From: Streptomyces syringium
GTDB lineage: Bacteria; Actinomycetota; Actinomycetes; Streptomycetales; Streptomycetaceae
DNA: 64,000 nucleotides
NCBI RefSeq assembly: GCF_017876625.1
Contig: NZ_JAGIOH010000001.1
Span: forward strand, 7,027,501-7,091,500
Direction of reading: 5' to 3'
Shown: piece by piece, positions 45,001 to 52,801 of the stretch
Layout of the letters: every line of letters starts with the position of its first letter
How positions within the stretch are numbered: position 1 is the stretch's first letter
Notes under the pieces: model-generated
Databases searched by the model: none
What the model saw: the letters and a program-made list of their open reading frames with translations, nothing else
Told to the model about the DNA's origin: nothing
Program-made: the position numbers and the translations under genes

Positions 45001-45250
45001 GGTCGACGGTCCGCACGCGGGGCGTGCAGCCCTCGCGGACGCGCTGGCCGGGCAGCGCGCCGGGGTTCTCGACGAGTTCGAGCCGCAGCCCGGGGTGCCG
45101 GTCGAGGGCGGCGGCCAGCCCGTCGCGGAGCGCGCTCTCGTCGAGCGTGCCCCGCAGGTCGATGGTGGCGGTGAAGTTGTAGGCGCGACTGCCGGGCAGC
45201 ATCTGCTCGTGCAGCCAGACGATCTCCTGGGATGTGGAGAGTCCGAACAT
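42074..45250 (-). CDS. NRPS module C-A-PCP
   Basis: This is a 1058-aa protein from ATG with GGAAGGG upstream. C domain about 1-430 with HHLVHDG (133-139) intact and GMFVNTIPLR. A domain about 465-965 with TSGSTGLPK, YGVTE (usual P is V), YLTGD, KLRGYRIE and GKPDR. PCP with GGHS (Ser 1017). Hand-read pocket: DVENVGAVT-K; Glu at pocket position 3 is seen in domains for basic or hydroxy-ornithine-type residues, so that class is possible, not shown. It starts the synthetase part of the operon; the C domain could accept an acyl or aminoacyl donor. Confidence 0.85.
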   Translation of the reverse strand: MFGLSTSQEIVWLHEQMLPGSRAYNFTATIDLRGTLDESALRDGLAAALDRHPGLRLELVENPGALPGQRVREGCTPRVRTVDLGREADPEAAFEELLRTEAVTPLDVFEAPLLRWCLVRLGDGHHRIIHVEHHLVHDGHSFAILLRDVFTVYRARVLGEPAELPAAPSYEDHVRAAEGPGRQERREASLAYWQRELADAAFDLPLPGLARPGVRRRHAGAQLRQPIDADLAERLRAHSRAQGHTPFSTLLALFAELLRRHSGRTDLVVGTAVGNRPEGFEGATGMFVNTIPLRLRLDPAAGADAMVDEVTDGLIRALPHQEVPVQVLTRALGLHTSGADNPLFSVMFSAHDAALPQIAVPGLEVSLFEGFNTGTTRFDLDLVLLPDDRRTVGPRAGAAGMTLVWDYDRDLFDEATAQLLSERFLGLVRAYLGAPTTPLAELAPAPAVTVPADDRAVPETSGAALDPVAGRDPATVAIVSGALKITYGELDRRVEELAGKLRAAGVTEGRPVAAVLPRGVDTVVTLLACLRTGAVYTPLSPNDPAARLETLLARLRPALVLTDRESALSLPAEGLPVALLDAAEFPKAEPAEWLEGAAYIIHTSGSTGLPKAVVVGRAALAHFTAGMARRYALTPKDRVLLFAQPSFDVALEEVLPSLLAGAALVVPQREVPTAAELIAVLSARRVTVANLPTSYLLAVREELRDALGDGRWSPRLLVCGGERLPAGALRELLDATDAAGTDTVTVLNAYGVTEATVTSTVHEVDRAELAEGTEVPLGSALPGARVHVLDAGRCPLPWGAVGELAIGGACLAEGYLGEGTAAEATAARFVTVPALGGERVYLTGDLGYRDREGRLVFLGRRDNQIKLRGYRIELEEVEAAASAELGGRSCAVVLDREASGGPRLVGFFESRADASTGAPAEPDAEALHAALSGRLPAALVPGRWIRLDAMPTLPGGKPDRAALTRAAADLPLDHVADQASAEPADPAVALLSEGWREVLGHDRFSPSSHFFQVGGHSLLAAQLAAWLEPRLGGRPPLRVLFQHPVLADQARAVTEATR

Positions 45251-45347
45251 GGTCAACCCTTCCGTGGGGTGGTTGGAGGGGCCCGGTGCCCGCGTCGGGT
45301 GGACGGCGGGCCGGGTCAAGTGAGGGGGCGGGCGGCCGGAGTCCGGC

Positions 45348-46652
45348 TCAGCCCACCGGTGCGTGTCCGTGGGTGCGGGCCCGCAGGGCGTCCAGCAGGG
45401 CGGCGAAGGCGTCCTCGGCGACGGGGTCCGGCACGACGCCCCGGTCCCACGCCATCCGGACGAGGAGGTCCGTGCCGTGGGAGACGGACACGGCGAACGG
45501 CGCCTGGACGGGACGGCCGTCGATGTGCGTCTCGTGTCCGGTGGCGTCGCCCAGCCGCAGTGGCGGACGGCGGTGCAGGTCCTCGGAGGTGAGCAGGCCG
45601 TCGAGCCGCCCCGACCAGGGCACCCCGGCGGTCCGGGCCGCGTGCACCACCTCGTCGAACGGGGCGTCCGCGTGGTCGAGGTCGTCCCACCACGCCACGG
45701 TCCGCTCGTCGAGGTCGCACGCGGTGGCCGGGTGCACCACCGTGTTGAGGAAGCAGCCCAGGACGGGCTGCGCCGCGGCGGGCCTGCCGCCCCAGGGGTA
45801 GCCCAGGGCCGGGATCCGGTCCGGGCCGTACAGCGTGCGCGCGGCGGCGGTGCAGGCGTCGAGCAGGACGGGGAAGGGAGGCCGGGAGCCGTCCGGGTCG
45901 GCGGGCAGCCGGTGCAGCACGGCGCCGGTGCCGGCCGGGCCGCCCCCGGCGCGCGGGGCCGGCGCGGGGCCGGCGGCCGGGCGGAGCGCGGCGAGCCGCC
46001 GGGCCCAGTAGGTGACGGACCGCTGCCCCGACGCCCGTGCCTCCGCCTCGAGTTGGAGGTGCACGGCCTCGCGGTAGGCGGCCAGCTCGTCCGCCGCCCG
46101 GGACCCGGGCACGTCCCGGGGGCCGAGCCCGTCGCGGTAGGCGTCGGTGAGATCCGCCATGACCCGGCCGATGGACGCCTCGTCGCAGGCCGCGTGGTCC
46201 ATGACGACGGCCAGGACATCACGGTCGCCCGCCGGGTCGGCGGCGAGGAACAGCCGCAGCGGCGGCCCCTCGGCCGCCCAGGCGCCGAGTGCCCGGCGCA
46301 GCGCGTCGGCGGCGCTCTCGCCGGGGCGCGGCTCCACCCGGCTCACCCGGGCGTCGGGCTCCCCGAGCCGCTGCACGGGGACCCCGCGCAGCGCCTCGGG
46401 GCGGGCCCGCAGGGCGGGGTGCAGGGCGGCGAGGTGCCCGGCCGCCGCCCGCAGCCGGCCGGTGTCGACCGAACCGCGGGGGAAGGCGAAGAACAGCGGT
46501 ACGAGGTCGGCCCGCCCGGCCGGGTCCATCCGCCGGGCGAGCAGGAACCGCCGCTGCGCACCGGTGACCGGAAGCGACCCGGCGGCCGCCGCGCCGTCGA
46601 CGGTGCGGCGGTAACGGTCGAGGTACTGCGTGGTGATGCTGCTGGACTGCAC
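45348..46652 (-). CDS. Stand-alone condensation-domain-like protein with degenerate active site
   Basis: This is a 434-aa protein from GTG with GGGAGGAC 5 nt upstream. Fold-level features of C domains are visible: PVTGAQRRFLLARRMDP at the start, VVMDHAACDEASIGRVMADL at the usual HHxxxDG place, and LGCFLNTVVHP near the middle. The motif reads DHAACDE, keeping the second His but replacing the first His and the Gly. It may be a divergent condensation or acyltransfer enzyme or a structural partner. It precedes the C-A-PCP gene by 97 bp. Confidence 0.65.
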   Translation of the reverse strand: MQSSSITTQYLDRYRRTVDGAAAAGSLPVTGAQRRFLLARRMDPAGRADLVPLFFAFPRGSVDTGRLRAAAGHLAALHPALRARPEALRGVPVQRLGEPDARVSRVEPRPGESAADALRRALGAWAAEGPPLRLFLAADPAGDRDVLAVVMDHAACDEASIGRVMADLTDAYRDGLGPRDVPGSRAADELAAYREAVHLQLEAEARASGQRSVTYWARRLAALRPAAGPAPAPRAGGGPAGTGAVLHRLPADPDGSRPPFPVLLDACTAAARTLYGPDRIPALGYPWGGRPAAAQPVLGCFLNTVVHPATACDLDERTVAWWDDLDHADAPFDEVVHAARTAGVPWSGRLDGLLTSEDLHRRPPLRLGDATGHETHIDGRPVQAPFAVSVSHGTDLLVRMAWDRGVVPDPVAEDAFAALLDALRARTHGHAPVG

Positions 46653-46815
46653 GATGTCCTCCCGCGCGCCCGGGGCGCGCTGACTCGTGAGACGAAAGGG
46701 GGGTCGGGCGGTGAAGCGGTGGAGCACGTCCGACGCGGTGTGGAGGCGTCCGAGCGGTCCGCTACGAGGACGCCTCCGGCCGACGGGCGACGGGCGACGA
46801 GTGGAGCGGTGGGGC

Positions 46816-48096
46816 CTAGGTTCCGGACACGGTCCGGCTCGCGTCGGCGGCGGGAGCCGGCAGATCGCGCAGGCGCCGCAGCGGGGAGAGCAGCAGGGGC
46901 AGGGGGACGAGCAGAAAGCCCGCGGCACACACCCACACGGCGGCGCGCGGCCCGGCGGCGGAGGCGACGGCCCCGCCCAGCACGGCGCCGAGCGGCATGG
47001 TGCCCCAGACCATGAAGCGCAGCGTGGCGTTCATCCGCCCGAGGAGCGCGTCGGGGCACAGCAGTTGCCGGAAGCTGACCTGGGCGACGTTGTAGACCAC
47101 CGCGCCGAAGAAGACGGCCGCGGAGGCGAGGGCGAACCAGACGGCGGCGGCACCGTGTCCGGCCAACGGCCACAGCAGCGCGAACGGCCCGGTGACCACG
47201 GTCGACAGCCAGATGATGCGGGCCTGGCCGACCGCGCGGGCGAGCGGTCCCGCGCACAGCGCGCCCGCCAGCCCGCCGACGGCCGAGGCCGACAGCATCA
47301 GCCCGAGCACGCCGGGAGGCAGGTCGAGCTCCCGCACGAGGAACACCGTCTGCACGGACATCAGCATCGCGGAGAAGAAGTTCGCGACCCCGGTGGCACA
47401 GGCGATCATGCGCAGGACGGGGTGGCGGAGGACGAACACGAGGCCCTCCGCGACCTGGGCCCGCAGCGGGACGCCCACGACGGGCGCGGGCTGTGGCTCG
47501 CGGGCGCGGATCCCGCGCAGGAAGAGCGCCGAGACGAGGTAGCCGATCGCGTCGGCCAGCAGGGCGACGGGTGCCCCGAGCAGTTGCACCAGGGCGCCGC
47601 CCAGCCCCGGCCCCGCGACCTGGGCGGACGAACGGGCCGTCTCCAGCGCGCCGTTGCCCGCGACCAGCTGCTCCCGGGGGAGCAGGCCGGGCAGGTAGCT
47701 CTGGTGCGCGATGTCGAAGAACACGGTGGCCACACCGGTGATGAGGGCGGCCACGTACAGCTGCGCCATGGTCAGTGCCCCGGCCCATGCCGCGAGCGGC
47801 AGGCTCAGCATCGTCACGGCCCGTACGACGTCGGTGCGGATGAGCAGGGGCAGCCGCCGCATCCGGTCCACCCAGGCTCCGGCGGGCAGCCCGACGAGGA
47901 GGAACGCCGCGGTCTCGGCGGCGGTCAGCAGCCCGACCTCCATGGGCGAGGCGTCGAGCTCGATGACGGCCACCAACGGCAGTGCCACGACGGTCACTTG
48001 AGCGCCGACCTGGCTCACCGCTGCCCCGGAGAGCAGTAATCGGAAGTCGTAGTTCCGTAAGAGCCCTGAGCACACGGGCTTCACTGACGAGGACAT
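46816..48096 (-). CDS. MFS exporter (EntS-like, MFS_3), two TTA codons
   Basis: This is a 426-aa protein with about 12 membrane helices and the conserved WVDRMRRLPLL loop between helices 2 and 3. It matches the MFS_3 group that exports siderophores and peptides, so it probably exports the NRPS product. Codons 13 and 20 (48060-48058 and 48039-48037) are both TTA, implying strict bldA dependence. No Shine-Dalgarno is visible before the ATG; GTG 48075 is an alternative start and keeps both TTA codons. It is the first gene of the leftward NRPS run. Confidence 0.85.
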   Translation of the reverse strand: MSSSVKPVCSGLLRNYDFRLLLSGAAVSQVGAQVTVVALPLVAVIELDASPMEVGLLTAAETAAFLLVGLPAGAWVDRMRRLPLLIRTDVVRAVTMLSLPLAAWAGALTMAQLYVAALITGVATVFFDIAHQSYLPGLLPREQLVAGNGALETARSSAQVAGPGLGGALVQLLGAPVALLADAIGYLVSALFLRGIRAREPQPAPVVGVPLRAQVAEGLVFVLRHPVLRMIACATGVANFFSAMLMSVQTVFLVRELDLPPGVLGLMLSASAVGGLAGALCAGPLARAVGQARIIWLSTVVTGPFALLWPLAGHGAAAVWFALASAAVFFGAVVYNVAQVSFRQLLCPDALLGRMNATLRFMVWGTMPLGAVLGGAVASAAGPRAAVWVCAAGFLLVPLPLLLSPLRRLRDLPAPAADASRTVSGT

Positions 48097-48389
48097 TTGG
48101 CAGACATTTGGTGATGAGGGTGGGCACAGTCAAAATGATCCGGGCACTTCCGGCCAGTTTTGTTCGTAATGCGGACAACTCGTGGTGACGTTGGGGCGAA
48201 AGGTTTCACACCGTTGTTTGAACGTCACCCAGGGTGGCCTGCGGCGGAAGGGTTTTCTGCGGTTCTGGTGCGCCAAGGGAGGCCTGATGTTCGAATGTCC
48301 GATAGTCGGTGCCGTGCCCGGGGTGGATCGGTTCAAAGTGGTGACACTCGGGCGGCTTTGAGATAAGCGGCCATGAAACAGGCGGCGCC
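48097..48389. other. Promoter region of the NRPS operon, 293 bp, with inverted repeat
   Basis: This is non-coding and less GC-rich than its surroundings. It holds GGTGACGTT (48184-48192) and AACGTCACC (48221-48229), perfect 9-bp arms 28 bp apart, and a near repeat of GACATTTGG at the MFS start codon. No known box (iron, SARP, gamma-butyrolactone) was identified. Confidence 0.55.
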
Positions 48390-49265
48390 CTACAGCTCCA
48401 GGTCCGCCTGCACCGGCAGATGATCGCTGGGGAACTGCCCGCCCTGCTGGAAGACGTTGATGGCCGCGCGCCGGGTCCGTACCCGGGGCGAGGTGAGGAT
48501 CCAGTCGATGCGGTCGCCGTCCGGCACGAGCGGCCGGTAGCCGTGGAAGGTCGCGTACTGCGCCCCGCGCTGATCGGCCGTGTCCCAGGAGTCCACGAGC
48601 GAACCCTGTTCGAGCATCGTGTCGTAGACGGGGTTGCCGTGTGCGGGGACGTTGAAATCGCCGGTGACGATCCGGGGCAGGGCCGGATCCAGACCGCGCA
48701 GCCGGGTGGTGATCAGCGCGGCGGAGCGCTCGCGCGCGTTCTGATGGGCGTGGTCGAGATGGGTGTTGAGGGCGTAGCACTCGCCCCCGGTGAGCAGATC
48801 GCGGAACCGGACCCAGGTGACCATCCGGATCACAGTGTTGCCCCAGGTCGCGGAGCCGATCAGATACGGGGTGTCGGAGAGCCAGAAGTGGTCGTACGCG
48901 ACGGGGGCGAGCCGCCGCACGTCGTGGAAGACGGCGGTGAACTCATCGCGGCTGCCTCCCGCGCGGCCCGTGCCGACCCAGGCGTAGCGCGGCCCGAGAT
49001 CGTCGGCGATGTCGCGCAGCTGCGCGTACAACCCCTCCTGGGTGCCGAGGAGATGAGGGCGCTCGTGGCGCAGCAGCGTGCGCATGACGGGCCGCCGATC
49101 GGCCCAGGTGTTCGGCGGGGTGTCGGAGGCGTAGCGGAGGTTGAAGCTCATCACCCGCAGCGGACTCCGGCCGCCACCACCCCCGACGGGCCCGGCCGCG
49201 GCCGACGCGGCCACGGCCCGCAGCGCGGTGCGGCGGTCGAAAGGAGCGTGCGCGAAGGCGGTCAC
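48390..49265 (-). CDS. Secreted endonuclease/exonuclease/phosphatase (EEP) family enzyme
   Basis: This is a 291-aa protein from GTG 49265 with GGAG 5 nt upstream; ATG 49313 is possible. N-terminal FDRRTALRAVAASAAAG is a twin-arginine-like export signal. EEP motifs are intact: VMSFNLRYAS (Asn), GTQEGL (Glu), LNTHLDH, GDFNVPAHGNPVY (Asp, Asn), SDHLPV (Asp, His). It likely cleaves phosphodiesters outside the cell: nucleic acid, sugar phosphate or lipid headgroup. There is no operon partner. Confidence 0.85.
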   Translation of the reverse strand: MTAFAHAPFDRRTALRAVAASAAAGPVGGGGGRSPLRVMSFNLRYASDTPPNTWADRRPVMRTLLRHERPHLLGTQEGLYAQLRDIADDLGPRYAWVGTGRAGGSRDEFTAVFHDVRRLAPVAYDHFWLSDTPYLIGSATWGNTVIRMVTWVRFRDLLTGGECYALNTHLDHAHQNARERSAALITTRLRGLDPALPRIVTGDFNVPAHGNPVYDTMLEQGSLVDSWDTADQRGAQYATFHGYRPLVPDGDRIDWILTSPRVRTRRAAINVFQQGGQFPSDHLPVQADLEL

Positions 49266-49309
49266 GGCGACTCCAGGGTCCGGGCGGGGTCCGGGCGTAC
49301 CGGAGATTC

Positions 49310-49430
49310 TCATGCGTCACATGGACCGCCCGCAACGGTGCCGTGGGCGGCGGGTGCGGCCGCCGCGGCGGTGACCACCGGGGTGCCGCACGCCCGTGCC
49401 TCCAGGGCGGACAGGCCCCGCCCGGGCCGC
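49310..49430 (-). pseudogene. Relic of a family-4 glycosyltransferase C-terminus
   Basis: One minus frame reads GRGLSALEARACGTPVVTAAAAAPAAHG before a stop at 49310. GLxALEAxACGTPVV is the sugar-nucleotide-binding signature of GT4 enzymes. Upstream the frame loses all similarity, so only a tail fragment survives. Confidence 0.4.
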
Positions 49431-49574
49431 CGCCCGGCACGTCGGGCCGGGCGTCCACGCCGTGCCGGGTCGGCACGCGCGGAGTGTCCACCGGCGGATA
49501 CCGGCCACGCGTCAAGATCGAATCCTTGCGCGGATTCCCCTACCGGTCCTTCCGCATTGTGTCTAGGGTGGGGG

Positions 49575-49780
49575 ACGCAGCTGGTTCGCCCCGCCCGCCA
49601 GGCGGGAGCGTCGCAAGAGGGAACCCGGTGGAAATCCGGGACTGCCCCGCAGCGGTGAGTGGGAACGACCGCCGTCATACGCACTGGACGCCCACGCGTC
49701 CGGGAAGCGACGGCCAGTAGGTGCCCGGCGGCCCCAAGGCCCCAGGGCGCGCCCGCGAGTCCGAAGACCTGCCACTGCCC
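49575..49780 (+). promoter_or_regulatory. Cobalamin riboswitch upstream of metE
   Basis: Conserved elements in order: GGTTCGCC...GGGAGCG, AAGAGGGAACCCGGTG, AAATCCGGGACTGCCCCGCAGCGGTGAGTGGGAACGA, then CGAGTCCGAAGACCTGCC. GACTGCCCCGCA and GAAGACCTGCC are hallmarks of the AdoCbl-binding core. It is about 150 nt before the metE start. Expected action: B12 represses metE. Confidence 0.95.
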
Positions 49781-49926
49781 GCGCGCCACCCGCGTGCGGT
49801 GATCTCGGTGGCCCCGAGGGAGGGCCGGCGGTGGCAGGCAGGTGTGCCCAGCGCGCCCGCCCTCTTCGTCGTCCCTTCGCGCCCGGGTCCGCCGTGGTCA
49901 TTCCGCGACTCGCGAAGGAGAGTTCC

Positions 49927-52254
49927 GTGACCGACCGCAACACCACCCCGCCCTCCCGGGCCACCGTCCACGGCTACCCCCGGCAGGGCCAGTCCCGTGA
50001 GCTGAAGAAGGCCATCGAGGGCTACTGGGCGGGCCGCGTCACCGCCGACGCCCTGCACACCACCGCCGCCACTCTGCGCCGCGCCGCCTGGCGCCGGTTG
50101 ACGGAGGCCGGCGTGGACGAGGTGCCCACCGGCGACTTCTCGCTCTACGACCACGTCCTGGACACCACGGTCATGGTCGGCGCCATCCCCGAGCGGCACC
50201 GCGCCGCCGTCCGGGACAACGCCCTGGACGGCTACTTCGCCATGGCCCGCGGCACCCAGGAGGCCCCGCCGCTGGAGATGACGAAGTGGTTCGACACCAA
50301 CTACCACTACCTCGTCCCCGAACTGGGCCCGGACACCGTCTTCACCGCCGACCCCGCCAAGCCGCTCGGCGAGCTGCGCGAGGCCCTCGCCCTCGGCCAC
50401 ACGGCCCGCCCCGTCCTGGTCGGCCCGGTCACCTACCTGCTCCTCGCCAAGCCCGCCCCCGGCGCCCCGGCCGACTTCCAGCCCCTCACCCTCCTCGACC
50501 GGCTGCTCCCCGTGTACGCCCGGGTGCTGGCCGAGCTGCGGGCCGCGGGCGCCGAGTGGGTCCAGCTCGACGAGCCCGCGCTCGTCCAGGACCAGTCGCC
50601 GGCCGTCCTCAGCGCCGCCACCCGCGCCTACCGCGACCTGGGCGCGCTCGCCGACCGGCCCCGGATCCTGGCCGCCACCTACTTCGACCGCCTCGGTGAC
50701 GCCCTGCCCGTCCTCGCCAAGTCACCCGTCGAGGGACTGGCCCTGGACTTCACCGGCCCCGCCGCCGCCAACCTCGAAGCCCTCGCCGCGGCCGGCGGCG
50801 TGCCGGGCAAGCGCCTCGTCGCCGGCGTCGTCGACGGACGCAACATCTGGATCAACGACCTCGAACACTCGCTGGCCACCCTCGCCACCCTCCTCGGCCT
50901 CGCCGGCCGGGTGGACGTGGCCCCCTCCTGCTCGTTGCTGCACGTCCCGCTCGACGCCACCGCCGAACGCGACGTGGACCCCCAGGTCGCCCGCTGGCTC
51001 GCCTTCGCCCGCCAGAAGACCGAGGAGATCGTCACCCTCGCCCGCGGACTGAACGAGGGCACGGACGTCATCGCCCCGCAGCTCGCCGCCAACCGCTCCG
51101 CCCGCGCCTCCCGCGCCGCCTCGGCCCTGACCCACGACCCGGCCGTCCGGGCCCGTGCCGCGGCCGTCACCGAGCGGGACACCCGCCGCCCGCAGCCGTA
51201 CTCCGAGCGGACCGCCGCCCAGCGGGCCCGGCTGGGTCTGCCGCTGCTGCCCACCACCACCATCGGCTCGTTCCCGCAGACCACCGAGCTGCGTACCGCC
51301 CGCGCCGATCTGCGCGCGGGACGGATCGACGCCGCCGGCTACGACGAGCGCATCGCCGCCGAGATCCGCGACGTCCTCGCCTTCCAGGAGAAGGCCGGGC
51401 TGGACGTCCTCGTCCACGGCGAGCCCGAACGCAACGACATGGTCCAGTACTTCGCGGAGCGGCTCACCGGCTACCTCGCCACCCAGCACGGCTGGGTGCA
51501 GTCCTACGGCACCCGCTACGTCCGCCCGCCGATCCTGGCCGGCGACATCTCCCGCCCCGAGCCCATGACCGTGGCCTGGACGAGCTACGCCCAGTCGCAG
51601 ACCGAGCGCCCGGTCAAGGGCATGCTCACCGGCCCCGTCACCATGCTTGCCTGGTCCTTCGTCCGCGACGACCAGCCGCTCGCCGACACCGCCCGCCAGG
51701 TCGCCCTGGCCCTGCGCGACGAGGTCTCCGACCTGGAGGCCGCCGGGACCGCCGTCATCCAGGTCGACGAGCCCGCGCTGCGCGAGACGCTGCCGCTGCG
51801 CACCGCCGACCGGCCCGGCTATCTGGCCTGGGCGACCGAGGCGTTCCGGCTGACCACCGCGGGCGTCCGGGCGGACACCCAGATCCACACGCATATGTGC
51901 TACGCCGAGTTCGGCGTCATCATCGGTGCCATCGAGGAGCTGGACGCCGACGTCATCAGCCTGGAGGCGGCCCGCTCGCACATGCAGGTCGCCGACGAAC
52001 TCGCCGTGGCCGGATACGGACATGAGGTGGGCCCGGGCGTCTACGACATCCACTCGCCCCGGGTGCCGGGCGTCGAGGAGACCGCCGGCCTGCTGCGCAA
52101 GGGGCTCGGTGCCATTCCCGCCGAGCGTTTGTGGGTCAACCCCGACTGCGGCCTGAAGACACGGGGCTGGAGCGAGGTCCGTGACTCCCTGGAGCATCTG
52201 GTCCGGGCGGCCCGGCAGGTGCGGGCCGAGCTGACCGGCGCCGACATGCGCTGA
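49927..52254 (+). CDS. metE: Cobalamin-independent methionine synthase
   Basis: This is a 775-aa protein from GTG with AAGGAGAG upstream, near the usual family length (about 755-775). It has two related barrels: an N-terminal half from residue about 8 and a catalytic half from TTTIGSFPQT. Zinc ligands are in THMCYAEFG (His, Cys), VHGEPERNDMVQYFAE (Glu) and NPDCGLKTRGW (Cys). It transfers methyl from methyltetrahydrofolate-polyglutamate to homocysteine without B12. Control by the upstream riboswitch fits: the enzyme is needed only when B12 is scarce. Confidence 0.97.
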   Translation: MTDRNTTPPSRATVHGYPRQGQSRELKKAIEGYWAGRVTADALHTTAATLRRAAWRRLTEAGVDEVPTGDFSLYDHVLDTTVMVGAIPERHRAAVRDNALDGYFAMARGTQEAPPLEMTKWFDTNYHYLVPELGPDTVFTADPAKPLGELREALALGHTARPVLVGPVTYLLLAKPAPGAPADFQPLTLLDRLLPVYARVLAELRAAGAEWVQLDEPALVQDQSPAVLSAATRAYRDLGALADRPRILAATYFDRLGDALPVLAKSPVEGLALDFTGPAAANLEALAAAGGVPGKRLVAGVVDGRNIWINDLEHSLATLATLLGLAGRVDVAPSCSLLHVPLDATAERDVDPQVARWLAFARQKTEEIVTLARGLNEGTDVIAPQLAANRSARASRAASALTHDPAVRARAAAVTERDTRRPQPYSERTAAQRARLGLPLLPTTTIGSFPQTTELRTARADLRAGRIDAAGYDERIAAEIRDVLAFQEKAGLDVLVHGEPERNDMVQYFAERLTGYLATQHGWVQSYGTRYVRPPILAGDISRPEPMTVAWTSYAQSQTERPVKGMLTGPVTMLAWSFVRDDQPLADTARQVALALRDEVSDLEAAGTAVIQVDEPALRETLPLRTADRPGYLAWATEAFRLTTAGVRADTQIHTHMCYAEFGVIIGAIEELDADVISLEAARSHMQVADELAVAGYGHEVGPGVYDIHSPRVPGVEETAGLLRKGLGAIPAERLWVNPDCGLKTRGWSEVRDSLEHLVRAARQVRAELTGADMR

Positions 52255-52285
52255 CGCCGGTCGCCCTCCGCCCTGATCAGGGGGT

Positions 52286-52335
52286 GACAGCGGGCGTGGC
52301 CCCGGCACCGAGGTGCCGGGGCCACGCCCGCTGTT
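52286..52335. terminator. Long terminator hairpin after metE
   Basis: 52287-52309 pairs perfectly with 52312-52334 (23-nt arms; the innermost pairs form the loop). It lies 32 bp past the metE stop. Confidence 0.9.
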
Positions 52336-52429
52336 CACGGCCAATCCCGCTCAAGTGGCCCAAATCGCAACGGACTCTCATGATTGACTGCCCCCACCGG
52401 TCATGCCCCCACAGGAGAGGACGGCCACG

Positions 52430-52774
52430 ATGAGCAGGCGCCCCGAGCCGCGTCGAATGATCATCGGTGGGGAGGAGGCGGTGGTGGTGGCCCCCGAGGA
52501 GTACGAGCGCCTGGCGACCACCCGCAGACAGGTGGGCGCGCAGGGCGCCCGTATCCGCGTCCTCAAGCACGAACTCCAGCATGCCCTGGCCCTGTTGACG
52601 GCCGTCGAGTCCTTACTGGCCGACGTCCCGCACGGCCGTCCGGGGCCGCCCTTCGACGGCGGGGGCGGCGGTGACGCCGGTCATCCGGCGGCCTCCTGCG
52701 TCCGCTGCGGGCTGCTGGAGCTGATCCACCGGAGGCCGTCGGCCGGGACGCGGGGCGGGCTGACCGCCCTGTGA
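52430..52774 (+). CDS. Small hypothetical protein with Phd/YefM-like N-terminus
   Basis: This is a 114-aa protein with GGAGAGG about 10 nt before ATG. N-terminal MIIGGEEAVVVAPEEYERLATTRRQ loosely resembles the strand-helix of Phd/YefM antitoxins (V-x-S/A-PEEYERL); then a helical stretch LKHELQHALALLTAVESLL, a Gly-rich patch, and CVRCGLLELIHRR with one CxxC. No toxin partner follows, so an antitoxin role is doubtful. It is convergent with the phosphatase-like gene. Confidence 0.5.
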   Translation: MSRRPEPRRMIIGGEEAVVVAPEEYERLATTRRQVGAQGARIRVLKHELQHALALLTAVESLLADVPHGRPGPPFDGGGGGDAGHPAASCVRCGLLELIHRRPSAGTRGGLTAL

Positions 52775-52801
52775 GCCCCGGTGCGCCCCGGTGCCGGTTC
52801 A

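Noticed and set aside
42122..45592. 1156-codon open frame on the plus strand opposite the C-A-PCP gene
   Set aside because: Repetitive low-complexity translation; the minus strand has complete NRPS motifs.
34344..48096. Calling the NRPS cluster a siderophore pathway
   Set aside because: The exporter is EntS-like and one A code has Glu, but there is no ornithine/lysine N-oxygenase, no DHB genes, no receptor, and no iron box was found.
52430..52774. Antitoxin of a toxin-antitoxin pair
   Set aside because: Only the first 25 residues resemble Phd/YefM and no toxin gene is adjacent.
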